32,664 bases of DNA, taken from the NCBI GenBank assembly GCA_014237405.1, contig JABZFO010000090.1, forward strand, positions 1 through 32,664. The letters run 5' to 3'. Below the pieces are notes generated by a model. That model did no database searches, was not told where the DNA came from, and worked only from the letters and a program-made list of their open reading frames with translations. This DNA is from Desulfosarcina sp. (GTDB lineage: Bacteria > Desulfobacterota > Desulfobacteria > Desulfobacterales > Desulfosarcinaceae). The translations under genes were made by a program, and so were the position numbers. Below are positions 18,214-25,893 of the stretch, piece by piece; position 1 is the first letter of the stretch; each line of letters opens with the position of its first letter.

Positions 18214-18373
18214 GTGCCCATCCAGAAACGGTCTTTTCGCCCAATCTCTGCGTTATGCTCAATCTGTTTTATATAAAGATCGGGTTTATCCTCGGAATAT
18301 CAACTATATGCCTGCGGTAAAATTTTTCGCAGGCCTTGATCTTGAACGAAAATCCTCGTTTCTGGACGGACAC
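18214..18373. repeat. 160-bp palindromic element with inverted ends
   Basis: The ends GTGCCCATCCAGAAACG (18214-18230) and CGTTTCTGGACGGACAC (18357-18373) are inverted repeats with 15 of 17 matches, and weaker pairing goes on inwards (TTTTCG). A second hairpin lies inside, GCCTGCG (18310-18316) with CGCAGGC (18328-18334). No ORF fits. This looks like a MITE-like or REP/BIME-like mobile palindrome dispersed in the genome; it fills most of the 269-bp gap before the next gene. Copy number was not checked. Confidence 0.6.
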
Positions 18374-18457
18374 CGATTTATCAAGGCAGTACCATCCGTA
18401 TCTTTAATTTATTCTTGCCGAGGCACTTGAACCACAACCCGCCCAAGGGGAATCGCA

Positions 18458-19519
18458 GTGGCTTTCTGGAGCGTAAGAGAAGAACTCAGTCAGTTCAACC
18501 GCCTGCGGCGTTCCTATTACGAACTGCTCAGAGACGAACTGGACCAGTTTATGCTCGACTACGCCCTGATTCAGTCTTACAAGCAGTTTGTCGACCGAAA
18601 ACTGCCCTATCCGTTCATCGAAAAAAGGGAGCTCAAGCCCCGTGCGAGGATTCCCGGTATCGAGCACGAGTGCCAGAAGACATTCCTGGTGCTTTTCGTT
18701 GAGGATGTTATCCCGGCGGCCCACAAGAAGTATATCCGATTCTTCGATGTGAACAAACCCACCAAAACCAACCTGTTGGAATCCAAGGCCCTTCCCTTGC
18801 CCGAGAAGTTCGACCGGACCCACAAATACTTGGATTCCGTTCAGTTCCATGATTTCCTGAATGTGCTGTTGCCGGTGGATTACGCGCTGTTGATCCAGCG
18901 TGATCCCACGACCCGCTCTGTCAACCGCTACAGCCTGACCCACTACCATGTGAGAGTCGACTGGCCCATCGCCGATGCGGCCGAAGATCTGGCTCAGAGT
19001 CTGCGATATATCTCAAAGGACCTCTATGAGAAGGGGGATAAGTACGCCGAACTGGCCCAGCGTAAGCTCTTCGAGTATTACGGCATGCCCGTTATGGTGG
19101 GAGGCAGGCGCACGGCCGCCATGGTGGCTGCCCAGTACCTTAAAAGAATCCCGTGCATTTCCACCGTTTATGCCGGCAGCAGCGAATCTCGGGCCCTGTT
19201 CCGCATTTCCGAACGCGGGGTGTCCAAGGCGGCGCTGGTTTGTTTCTCCAACGACGAAGTCCGGCAGATCGCCGAATCCCAGAAAATGCCTCCCCCCACC
19301 TTCAAGAAGAACTACGTCATCGAGAAGAAGGGCAAATATAATGTATGCATCTTCCAGGCCACTTATGCCTATACCGACCATTCCCGGCCGCCGGACGACG
19401 GCAAACTCCGGGAGATCAATTCCGATGTGAACTGGCTTACCGTCGGGGATGAACACGTGATGCCCAAGCCCGGGGTCAGCAAATACCCGCCGATTAATCT
19501 GAATCTGATCTATACGTAA
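18458..19519 (+). CDS. Unrecognised 353-residue protein
   Basis: A soluble-looking protein beginning at GTG 18458 with AAGGGGA ten bases upstream. The first 60 residues are helical and aromatic (FNRLRRSYYELLRDELDQFMLDYA), then come mixed alpha/beta segments including FLVLFVEDVIPAAHKKYIRFFDV, a region with GMPVMVGGRRTAAMVAAQYL (about 216-236), and ISERGVSKAALVCFSNDEVRQ. There is no signal peptide or membrane helix, and no catalytic motif that I recognise. It is flanked by two palindromic elements, isolated from operons, and its composition matches the core genome. It could be a lineage-specific conserved protein. Confidence 0.65.
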   Translation: MAFWSVREELSQFNRLRRSYYELLRDELDQFMLDYALIQSYKQFVDRKLPYPFIEKRELKPRARIPGIEHECQKTFLVLFVEDVIPAAHKKYIRFFDVNKPTKTNLLESKALPLPEKFDRTHKYLDSVQFHDFLNVLLPVDYALLIQRDPTTRSVNRYSLTHYHVRVDWPIADAAEDLAQSLRYISKDLYEKGDKYAELAQRKLFEYYGMPVMVGGRRTAAMVAAQYLKRIPCISTVYAGSSESRALFRISERGVSKAALVCFSNDEVRQIAESQKMPPPTFKKNYVIEKKGKYNVCIFQATYAYTDHSRPPDDGKLREINSDVNWLTVGDEHVMPKPGVSKYPPINLNLIYT

Positions 19520-19632
19520 ATGTTGCACATGTCTATGGCTTCCATCTGCTTCGTTACCAAGGGATCGCGGTAAAGCGCTACAGCTTCACCCTTGAAGCCT
19601 TGCAGATGAAAACCATAGACACGTGCAACATT
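19519..19632. repeat. 114-bp near-perfect palindrome between convergent genes
   Basis: Arms of 31 bp (19519-19549 and 19602-19632) match at 28 of 31 positions as inverted repeats, with a 52-bp centre that contains a further hairpin (GCTTCA/TGAAGC). The left arm begins in the stop codon of the 353-residue gene. It may work as a bidirectional terminator for that gene and the convergent hydrolase, but the size and arm conservation suggest a mobile palindromic repeat. An open minus-strand frame across it is not supported as a gene. Confidence 0.6.
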
Positions 19633-19717
19633 CAGGTTATAAAAGAGGTGGGTAGGCTGAAGGTGCATAGAGGAATTCATGCCCAATCCCCTAATTCCTG
19701 AATTCCCCAATCCTTGC

Positions 19718-20569
19718 CTACAGGTAGCGATCCGCCACCCATTGCCTCAAGTCCTCCAGCACCCTTTCCCGATCGGAGAGCTGTTCATTGTAAATTTCAT
19801 GATACAGGTTTTCATAGTGGCAAAGGGTTTTGTCGGCTACTGTCAGCGCGTCGAAGTAGGCCAGGGCAGCGGGTGTGCTGACCAAGTGGTCGTCTCCGGC
19901 AATCTGCATGAGGATAGGGGCTTTAATCGCATCCGGTAAACCGCCGGTTATCTCAATTTCCGACATGCACCGGGCAAACCAGCGTGCACTGATTCTGCTG
20001 TGTACCAGCTCGCTCTGGGTATATGCCCTCACTTCGGCGCCGTCATGGCTGATGAGCGTCGGGTCCAGTTTGTTGTCCAGTGACAGGGTCGGCCAGATGA
20101 TGGACATGATGCGGGCAATGGCGCTCAGTACCGGCGGTGGTGGTTTGGGGACGCCAAGCAGTGGAGAAGAGACGATAAGGCCGTCGACATGCTGGGGATA
20201 CTGCCGGGCAAAGGACAGCGCAATCAGGCCGCCCATGCTGTGCCCCAGCAAAAGGAGCGGCAATCTGTCTGTTTCATCAATTCTCGCCATCTCTATCAGC
20301 GTTTTAAGATCCTGGACATATTCGCCGAAATCGTTGACATGTCCCCGTTTACCCTGGCTTTGGCCGTGGCCCCGATGGTCGTGTATCCACAGGGATGCAC
20401 CCATGGGGCAAAGGGTGCCGACCACATTCGTGTACCGGCCAGAATGCTCCCCCAGACCGTGGGATACCACTACCCGAAACCTCTCTTTTTCCGGAATAAA
20501 CGTTCGGTAAAAAAGTGTTGTGCCGTCAAAGCCGTCAAACCTGGCGTTTTTTTCCTCAATGTCTGCCAT
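19718..20569 (-). CDS. Alpha/beta hydrolase, monoacylglycerol-lipase-like
   Basis: A 283-residue alpha/beta-hydrolase of the serine aminopeptidase S33/Hydrolase_4 group, like lysophospholipase or monoacylglycerol lipase. Seen are the VVVSHGLGEHSGRY oxyanion motif (34-46), HDHRGHGQSQG (63-73), nucleophile Ser111 in GHSMGG, acid Asp in IAGDDHLVS (about 237) and the His in NLYHEIYNE near the C-terminus. There is no signal peptide, so it probably acts in the cytoplasm on mono-acyl lipids or similar esters. An inverted repeat lies 23 bp upstream. It is convergent with the 353-residue gene and divergent from a small membrane gene. Confidence 0.87.
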   Translation of the reverse strand: MADIEEKNARFDGFDGTTLFYRTFIPEKERFRVVVSHGLGEHSGRYTNVVGTLCPMGASLWIHDHRGHGQSQGKRGHVNDFGEYVQDLKTLIEMARIDETDRLPLLLLGHSMGGLIALSFARQYPQHVDGLIVSSPLLGVPKPPPPVLSAIARIMSIIWPTLSLDNKLDPTLISHDGAEVRAYTQSELVHSRISARWFARCMSEIEITGGLPDAIKAPILMQIAGDDHLVSTPAALAYFDALTVADKTLCHYENLYHEIYNEQLSDRERVLEDLRQWVADRYL

Positions 20570-20591
20570 CGATGGTCTCCTGGTTCAGGTT

Positions 20592-20624
20592 GATCGCTCA
20601 CTGGAATCAGGAGGGTGAGCGATC
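20592..20624. promoter_or_regulatory. 10-bp dyad upstream of the hydrolase
   Basis: GATCGCTCAC (20592-20601) and GTGAGCGATC (20615-20624) form a perfect inverted repeat with a 13-bp centre, just before the hydrolase start at 20569 and in the divergent spacer (20570-20798). It could be an operator for a dimeric repressor or a leader hairpin. No regulator gene adjoins it. Confidence 0.45.
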
Positions 20625-20798
20625 GGATCGATTATTCATTATCGTCGGTCGCCATCGCTTTTAGCACAGTGCCTGACCAAAAACAATTTGCTTATCTAAT
20701 ACTTGAAATCGACCGATATAACCGATACCGTGAAAGTTATGACAGCCCTGAAAAAAACAATTCCGGGTGGTCAGTCAACCATTGGAAAAGGAAAAACG

Positions 20799-21062
20799 AT
20801 GGAAAAATTTGTTGCCCACATGAAAAAAGAGTGGAAAGTTTACGTCATGGCCATCTGGATGATCGGGGTGACCGGTTTCCTGTATTATTTGAACGGACAG
20901 ATCCAATCGGTTAAGCAGACGAACGTGAAGCTGAGTTCCGACGTGGATTCCATCGAAAGCATCCTCATCAGCACAGACAGCAATGTCGCCGAAGTGAAAA
21001 AGCAGGTGGGAAAAATGTCTTCCAAAGTGGCAGTTATTCATAAACGCGTCATGCGGCGATAG
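20799..21062 (+). CDS. Small membrane protein with a coiled-coil tail
   Basis: An 87-residue protein: short basic cytoplasmic N-terminus (MEKFVAHMKKEWKV), one transmembrane helix (about 16-33) and a helical tail with heptad-like spacing of Val, Ile and Leu (LSSDVDSIESILISTDSNV and following), ending RRVMRR-like basic. The start at 20799 is chosen because of GGAAAAGGAAAA just upstream and because the longer frame from 20703 adds a segment without character. It is 13 bp before yhbY. The topology resembles single-pass division or scaffold proteins, but no family was recognised. Confidence 0.6.
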   Translation: MEKFVAHMKKEWKVYVMAIWMIGVTGFLYYLNGQIQSVKQTNVKLSSDVDSIESILISTDSNVAEVKKQVGKMSSKVAVIHKRVMRR

Positions 21063-21075
21063 GGGAAAAATCCAT

Positions 21076-21396
21076 ATGGACAGTTTGAAAGGATTTCAAA
21101 AACGATTTCTCCGGAGCCTGGCCCATTCCCTCAAACCGGTGGTGTTCATTGGACAGAAAGGCTTTACTCAATCGTTGGCCGATGCCATGGACGACGCTTT
21201 GAATCACCATGAACTGGTGAAGGTCAAGTTTGTCGAATTCAAGGAAAAGGAGAAGAAGCTGGCACTGGTCGAGCAGATAGAGAAAACAGTACCCTGCGAG
21301 ATGGTGGGATTGATCGGCCATATGGCCACCTTTTTTCGCCAGCAAAGCGATCCGGAAAGAAGAAGAATAAGTCTTCCCAAGCGTGCCAAAGACTGA
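21076..21396 (+). CDS. yhbY: YhbY-family RNA-binding protein (CRM domain)
   Basis: A 106-residue protein made of a single CRM (CRS1-YhbY) domain. The LRSLAHSLKPVVFIGQKGFTQSL region (12-34) and the later HELVKVKF and VGLIGHMATFFRQ blocks match the family, which binds pre-50S ribosomal particles through a conserved GxxG-type loop (IGQKG). The C-terminus is basic (ISLPKRAKD). It follows the small membrane gene with a 13-bp gap and is convergent with the penicillin-binding protein gene. Confidence 0.9.
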   Translation: MDSLKGFQKRFLRSLAHSLKPVVFIGQKGFTQSLADAMDDALNHHELVKVKFVEFKEKEKKLALVEQIEKTVPCEMVGLIGHMATFFRQQSDPERRRISLPKRAKD

Positions 21397-21473
21397 TTAC
21401 GGCGGTCATGTTTTATGAAAGGGGTCAAGGGGCGGTATTCCTTCATTTGAAATTTTGCATTTTACCTTTGACA

Positions 21474-23447
21474 TTATCTCCCTTTTGGTTCTGTCCCGCT
21501 TACAAACAGCGCCTTCACAGCTCCATTGTCACCATCCTCGGCCGTACGGCCGGTCACTGGATCCATCAATATCTTTCTCATATTGTCCGGGATGTCAAAA
21601 TAGAGCGTCGTTAATTCGGGTTTGGTTGCCTCTATGAAATCGATCCAGACAGGAAGTGCGGCCCGGGCACCGGTTTCCATATTCCCCAATGGGCTAAAAT
21701 CGTCCAATCCCACCCAAACGCCGGCAGCCACCGCCGGTGAAAAGCCCACGAAGAGCGCATCCCTGAAATCGTTGGTGGTGCCGGTTTTGCCGGCAACGGG
21801 CAGGCTGAGCCGCCGTGCCTGTTTTCCTGTTCCCTCCTCAATCACCCCCTGTAGCATGTCCACCATGATGGCGGCCTGTGTTTCGGTCATCACTGGCCGA
21901 ATAGCCGGTCTGGCGTGCCAGAGTACCGCATGGTCTCTATCCAGAATTTCGGCGACGCCGAAAGGGGGGATATGGTTGCCGCCATTGGGAAAGGCGGAAA
22001 AGGCAGCGGTGAGTTCCAGCAGGGTGGTATTGGTGGCTCCCAGGGCGATGGACAGGTTCGGGGAAAGGGGCGAGTCGATGCCCAGCTTATGGGCGAACTG
22101 CACCACTGCCGACGGTCCCAGCCTTTCCACCAGTCTGACGGCCGGTATGTTTTTGGAATGGGTCAACGCTTGACGAAGGGTCATTTCTCCCTGGTAGCGC
22201 TTTGAAAAGTTTTCCGGCTGCCAGTCTTCGTTATTGCTCCCCCCCTTGAAGACGACCGGTGCGTCCAGCACTAGGCTGGCCTGGGTGAACCCGCGGGCGA
22301 TGGCCAATGCGTAAATGATGGGCTTGAACGCGGACCCCGGCTGGCGTCGGGCATCGGCGGCCCGATCGAAGGCACTCTCGGAGAAATTTCTGCCTCCAAC
22401 CATGGCCAGAATGCCTCCGGTCCTGATGTCGATGGCCACCAGTGCCCCCTGGGGGGTGGTTTCTTGCTTTTGGGTTGACTGCATTCTCTGCTGCAGGCGG
22501 GCCAACCCGTTTTCCACAGCCTGCTCGGCGGTTTGCTGGAGGCGGTGGGACAGGGTGGTGTGCACCGTCAGACCACCTTTGTATAGCAGGCTGGGGCCGA
22601 CTGCCGCCTCCAGTGCCGGCTTGATATGCTGCACAAAATAGGGGGCTGAACCGGGTGCCGTTGCACGTGAGGCGGCCAGCACCGGTGCGCCGGTGGCCAG
22701 CCGGTGTTGGGATTCGGTAATGAGACCCTGGTTTCGCATGATGCTCAGGACCAGGTTTCGTCGCCTTTCTGCCAGGTCCGGGTTGACCAGCGGGCTGTAT
22801 CTGGACGGCGCCTTGGGCAGGCCGGCGATCAGGGCACACTGGGCAAGATCCATCTGTGATGCGGGCTTTCCGAAAAACAGCCGGGCCGCCGATTCAACGC
22901 CGTAGGCACCGCTGCCGAAATAGATCTGGTTCAGGTACAGGGCAAGCAATTCATCTTTGGTGTATCGCCGTTCCAGCTGGATGGCTAGTATGGCTTCCCT
23001 GATCTTGCGGGTGATCGTTTTCTCTTGTGTTAAAAACAGGGTTTTTGCCAGTTGCTGGGTGATGGTGCTGGCGCCCTCCACAAACTGGCCGGCCATGATA
23101 TCCTTGACCACGGCCCGAAGGATGCCCTTTAAATCGATGCCGCTGTGGGTGTAAAACTGGCGGTCTTCCGTGGCGATCAGGGCGGATTTCAGGACCGTGG
23201 GGATCTGGTCGATGGGTACCGGTGTCCGTTTTTCCAGAAACAGCTCGGCCAGCAGCACCTGGTCGGCAGAATAGACGCGGGTCGCAGCAGATGGCTCGAA
23301 ATTTTCCAGTTTCCGTATCTGGGGCAGGTCCCGGGTGAGGGCGAGGAATGCACCCGCCGTGGCGCCCGAAAGCAGCCCGACCAAACCGGTAATCAAAATG
23401 GCGGTGCGGATTCCAGAAGATCTGTGCTTGCCCATGGTCTCATTCAT
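21474..23447 (-). CDS. Class A penicillin-binding protein (PBP1-type transglycosylase/transpeptidase)
   Basis: A 657-residue bifunctional enzyme that polymerises lipid II glycan strands and crosslinks peptides in the periplasm. A signal-anchor helix (about 13-37) precedes the GT51 domain with Glu95 in ATEDRQFYTHSGID, GASTITQQLAKTLFL (125-139) and the RKIREAILAIQLE helix. The transpeptidase domain has SxxK at Ser372-Lys375 (GSAFKP), SxN at Ser431-Asn433 (HSKNIP) and KTG at 554-556 (AGKTGTTND). The set of motifs is complete. Length is shorter than E. coli PBP1a, lacking its OB insertion, and closer to the PBP1b/PbpC size class. It stands alone, divergent from the His-rich gene. Confidence 0.95.
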   Translation of the reverse strand: MNETMGKHRSSGIRTAILITGLVGLLSGATAGAFLALTRDLPQIRKLENFEPSAATRVYSADQVLLAELFLEKRTPVPIDQIPTVLKSALIATEDRQFYTHSGIDLKGILRAVVKDIMAGQFVEGASTITQQLAKTLFLTQEKTITRKIREAILAIQLERRYTKDELLALYLNQIYFGSGAYGVESAARLFFGKPASQMDLAQCALIAGLPKAPSRYSPLVNPDLAERRRNLVLSIMRNQGLITESQHRLATGAPVLAASRATAPGSAPYFVQHIKPALEAAVGPSLLYKGGLTVHTTLSHRLQQTAEQAVENGLARLQQRMQSTQKQETTPQGALVAIDIRTGGILAMVGGRNFSESAFDRAADARRQPGSAFKPIIYALAIARGFTQASLVLDAPVVFKGGSNNEDWQPENFSKRYQGEMTLRQALTHSKNIPAVRLVERLGPSAVVQFAHKLGIDSPLSPNLSIALGATNTTLLELTAAFSAFPNGGNHIPPFGVAEILDRDHAVLWHARPAIRPVMTETQAAIMVDMLQGVIEEGTGKQARRLSLPVAGKTGTTNDFRDALFVGFSPAVAAGVWVGLDDFSPLGNMETGARAALPVWIDFIEATKPELTTLYFDIPDNMRKILMDPVTGRTAEDGDNGAVKALFVSGTEPKGR

Positions 23448-23644
23448 TCCGCGGTCTTTAGTTGGAGCGGATCGTTGCTCGTTGCCATGGTTTTAGCGGC
23501 CATTATCAGTATACGCAAGCGCTGATTGGAAAAACGGAAGTTTCCGGTGGTTGACTTCGATCCGGGGGGGGGGTAGATTGAGAATCACTGAACGACTGAC
23601 AACGATTCCATCCATCCCTTCACTCAACATACAGGAGATCGCAT

Positions 23645-23956
23645 ATGTCTCATCATGACCACGATCACCATCATGACCACGATCACGCCCATCGCCACGG
23701 GCACGATCATCACCATGGCCATGCCCACAGTCACGCACCCCTGTCATTTTCAGAAAAGCTTATCAAGCTGCTGGATCACTGGATTCAGCACAACGATCAT
23801 CACGCCGAAGACTATCGCAAATGGGCGCAAGACGCCCGGGAAAATGATCAGGCGGCAGTGGCCGACCTTTTGGAAACCGCCGCTGAATTGACCAACACCA
23901 TCAGCGACCGGTTTCGTGAGGCCGGTGGGAAAGTGCATTCGGATCCGGAGGTCTGA
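23645..23956 (+). CDS. His-rich small protein, probable metal binder
   Basis: A 103-residue protein whose first 31 residues hold 17 His in Asp/His and Gly/His runs, followed by a helical domain (LSFSEKLIKLLDHWIQHNDHH and on to ISDRFREAGG, about 33-96). The ATG follows AGGAGATCGCAT. No membrane helix or signal peptide is seen. Such His tails bind Ni, Co or Zn in chaperones and storage proteins. The cobamide gene cluster lies about 2 kb downstream on the other strand, so a cobalt link is conceivable but not shown. I do not assign a family. Confidence 0.68.
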   Translation: MSHHDHDHHHDHDHAHRHGHDHHHGHAHSHAPLSFSEKLIKLLDHWIQHNDHHAEDYRKWAQDARENDQAAVADLLETAAELTNTISDRFREAGGKVHSDPEV

Positions 23957-24352
23957 AGTCCGAAGACCGAGGACAGACATTAGAAGGGAGTTGTATTCGT
24001 ATCAGCCCTTTTTGTCCGTTGAGAAAACAGATAAGGAAGTTCCAGCGTCAAAGCAGCTTGCGCCGGATTTGGATACAATCATATGGATAGAAAATTTAAA
24101 GCCCGCCTTGAACATATAGAAAACAATATCCCTAAAGGTCAAACGAAGACTTTACCCTACAATAATACAAATCCGTAAAAAGTGGTTGCAGAAAATCAGA
24201 ATATCCGTAAAAAGTGGTTGCAGAAAGCATGAAAAAGGTTTAAACCTGAGTGTCGGGGGCTGGATGTCGCGGTTTTACGTCGAATTTATAGCTTCGCCAC
24301 TGCAATTTTTCAAACATTATAAACGCTAAAGCCATCAAAAGAAGGCGCGGAT
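23957..24352. other. Intergenic island with direct repeats, no gene seen
   Basis: This 396-bp stretch starts with GTCTGAAGTCCGAAGACC-type heptamer repeats, then becomes AT-rich. It holds two 24-bp direct repeats (24171-24226). A 31-residue frame from the ATG near 24083 exists, but it has no good ribosome-binding site and no character, so I do not call it. No promoter motif or transposase was recognised. Confidence 0.5.
24171..24226. repeat. Two perfect 24-bp direct repeats upstream of the ATPase
   Basis: Copies at 24171-24194 and 24203-24226 are identical over 24 bp (core GTAAAAAGTGGTTGCAGAAA) and offset by 32 bp. They mark the border of the AT-rich ATPase island. Multiple terminal repeats of this sort are typical of some insertion-sequence ends such as the IS21 family, but no transposase or target duplication was found. 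Confidence 0.6.
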
Positions 24353-25681
24353 GTGATACTGCAACGAACCCTTTACAACAAGTTAATGCAATGGCGTAAA
24401 TCGGCCACCAGAAGGCCATTACTTCTGCAAGGGGCAAGGCAGACGGGCAAGAGTTACCTCCTCGAACATTTTGCGAAAAACGAGTTCGCAAACCTTTTTC
24501 TCTTCAATTTTGAAAAAAAGCCTGGCCTGAAAGAAATTTTCAAGAGAGACCTTGATCCCCAACGAATTCTTCGCGAATTGTCGCTGACTGCCGGCAAAAC
24601 CATCAACCCGAAAAGTGACATTGTCATTTTCGATGAAATCCAGGAATCTTCCAAGGCCGTTACCAGTCTTAAATATTTCTCTGAAGAGATGCCGGAACTG
24701 GTTCTTGCCGGGGCCGGATCACTGCTGGGAGTCAAACTTTCAAATGAGTCATTTCCGGTCGGCAAAGTGGAGTTTCTCCATCTTTATCCTTTAAGCTTTG
24801 CCGAGTTCGTCGAGGCTGCCGGAGACGGTTTGCTGAACGAAATCCTGAAGACAAACAATTTAAAAAGCATGCCGACCATTGCGCATGATAAGCTCTGGCA
24901 GTTATTAAAGGAGTATTTTATCACTGGCGGCATGCCTCAGGTGGTCGGAGAGTACCTCAACCTGAGATCAACCCCGGTTGAGGCCAGAAAAAGAGTGCGA
25001 AAACTGCAAAGGGGATTACTTGACAGTTATTACAAGGATTTTGCCAAGCACTCCGGTTCAAGTAACGCAATCCACATTGTCGCCGTTTTTGAAAACATCC
25101 CCATGCAGTTAGCCGGAAACCTTGAAGGTTCCGTCAAGCGTTATAAATTCAAAGATGTCATCCCCGGGAAAAGAGGTTTTACTGACCTGCAAGGCCCGGT
25201 TGAGTGGTTGATTCAGGCCGGACTGGCTATCAAGGTAAAGGTGTGCAATCGCGCTGAGCTCCCGCTGGAGGCTTTTTCTAAACCGAACATGTTCAAACTC
25301 TTTGCCTTTGATGTCGGTCTTCTGGGATGTCTCCTTGATCTGCCGGTGGAAGCGATACTCAATGATGATTATGGCATAACCAAAGGATATTTTGCGGAAA
25401 ACTTTGTTGCCCAGGAGTTGGCGGCTGCGGGAAATCGGAATCTTTATTCATGGGCTGAACGAAATTCCGAAATAGAATTCATGATCATCGAGGAGGACTT
25501 TATTGTTCCCATCGAGGTAAAGTCCGGGATCCGAACCCAGGCAAAAAGCCTGCAGCAATATATCCGCAGATACTCTCCATATAGGGCTATCATTCTCAGC
25601 AAAAGAAATTTTACCGGGAAAACAGGCACCTGCATTCAATATATGCCTCTGTATATGGCCGGCAGGGTTCTTCCGGAGTAA
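24353..25681 (+). CDS. AAA ATPase with DUF4143 domain (acquired)
   Basis: A 442-residue protein of the AAA_14 plus DUF4143 group. Walker A is GARQTGKS (27-34), Walker B IVIFDEIQ (Asp94, Glu95). A helical/winged region (about 190-330) is followed by a C-terminal DUF4143 nuclease-like fold ending in IEFMIIEEDFIVPIEVKSG, a pattern reminiscent of the PD-(D/E)xK core. Starts at GTG 24353. The family is common, patchy across bacteria and of unknown function. Lower GC and the adjacent 24-bp direct repeats suggest horizontal transfer. It is convergent with the cobamide operon, 5 bp from the pterin-binding remnant. Confidence 0.9.
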   Translation: MILQRTLYNKLMQWRKSATRRPLLLQGARQTGKSYLLEHFAKNEFANLFLFNFEKKPGLKEIFKRDLDPQRILRELSLTAGKTINPKSDIVIFDEIQESSKAVTSLKYFSEEMPELVLAGAGSLLGVKLSNESFPVGKVEFLHLYPLSFAEFVEAAGDGLLNEILKTNNLKSMPTIAHDKLWQLLKEYFITGGMPQVVGEYLNLRSTPVEARKRVRKLQRGLLDSYYKDFAKHSGSSNAIHIVAVFENIPMQLAGNLEGSVKRYKFKDVIPGKRGFTDLQGPVEWLIQAGLAIKVKVCNRAELPLEAFSKPNMFKLFAFDVGLLGCLLDLPVEAILNDDYGITKGYFAENFVAQELAAAGNRNLYSWAERNSEIEFMIIEEDFIVPIEVKSGIRTQAKSLQQYIRRYSPYRAIILSKRNFTGKTGTCIQYMPLYMAGRVLPE

Positions 25682-25686
25682 GCTTG

Positions 25687-25893
25687 CTAACTTCGTACCT
25701 GCCAGGTAAAGATCGCTCCAACGGTGATGTCTCGGCAGGATCTGGCAACACGCATGGTGGCTGGATCCAGGACATTCATCAGGACCATGTCCAGGCCGGC
25801 GGCGGCCAGCATGGGCAGAAAGGCGTTTCGGTAGCGACGCCGCGTGTCGGGACCCGGCGCTCCGGTGGTGAGATTGTCGGCCACGATGATCAT
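25687..25893 (-). pseudogene. Remnant of a pterin-binding (DHPS-like) corrinoid methyltransferase
   Basis: A 68-residue frame starting at ATG 25893, overlapping the U32 stop as ATGA. It begins MIIVADNL, the usual N-terminus of a family of about 260 residues of DHPS-like methyltetrahydrofolate:corrinoid methyltransferases. It then jumps directly to the family's C-terminal block (LTTGAPGPDTRRR, NAFLPMLAAAGLDMVLMNVL, AIFTWQV). The whole TIM-barrel core of about 190 residues is missing, joined in frame at Asn-Leu, probably by deletion between short repeats. It is non-functional as read. The family assignment is from remembered sequence patterns. The neighbouring cobamide genes fit a corrinoid-using enzyme. 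Confidence 0.58.

Noticed and set aside
19510..19710. 66-residue minus-strand frame across the palindrome
   Set aside because: Frame is forced by the inverted arms; no ribosome-binding site, overlaps the end of another gene.
23563..23575. Run of ten G residues before the His-rich gene
   Set aside because: Homopolymer could be phase-variable, but it is about 70 bp from the start codon and outside any clear promoter; more likely chance or a sequencing slip.
24083..24178. 31-codon frame starting MDRKFKARLEHIENN
   Set aside because: No convincing ribosome-binding site or homology, and it ends at the first direct repeat.
24171..24226. CRISPR array
   Set aside because: Only two repeats with an 8-bp gap; no spacers and no cas genes.
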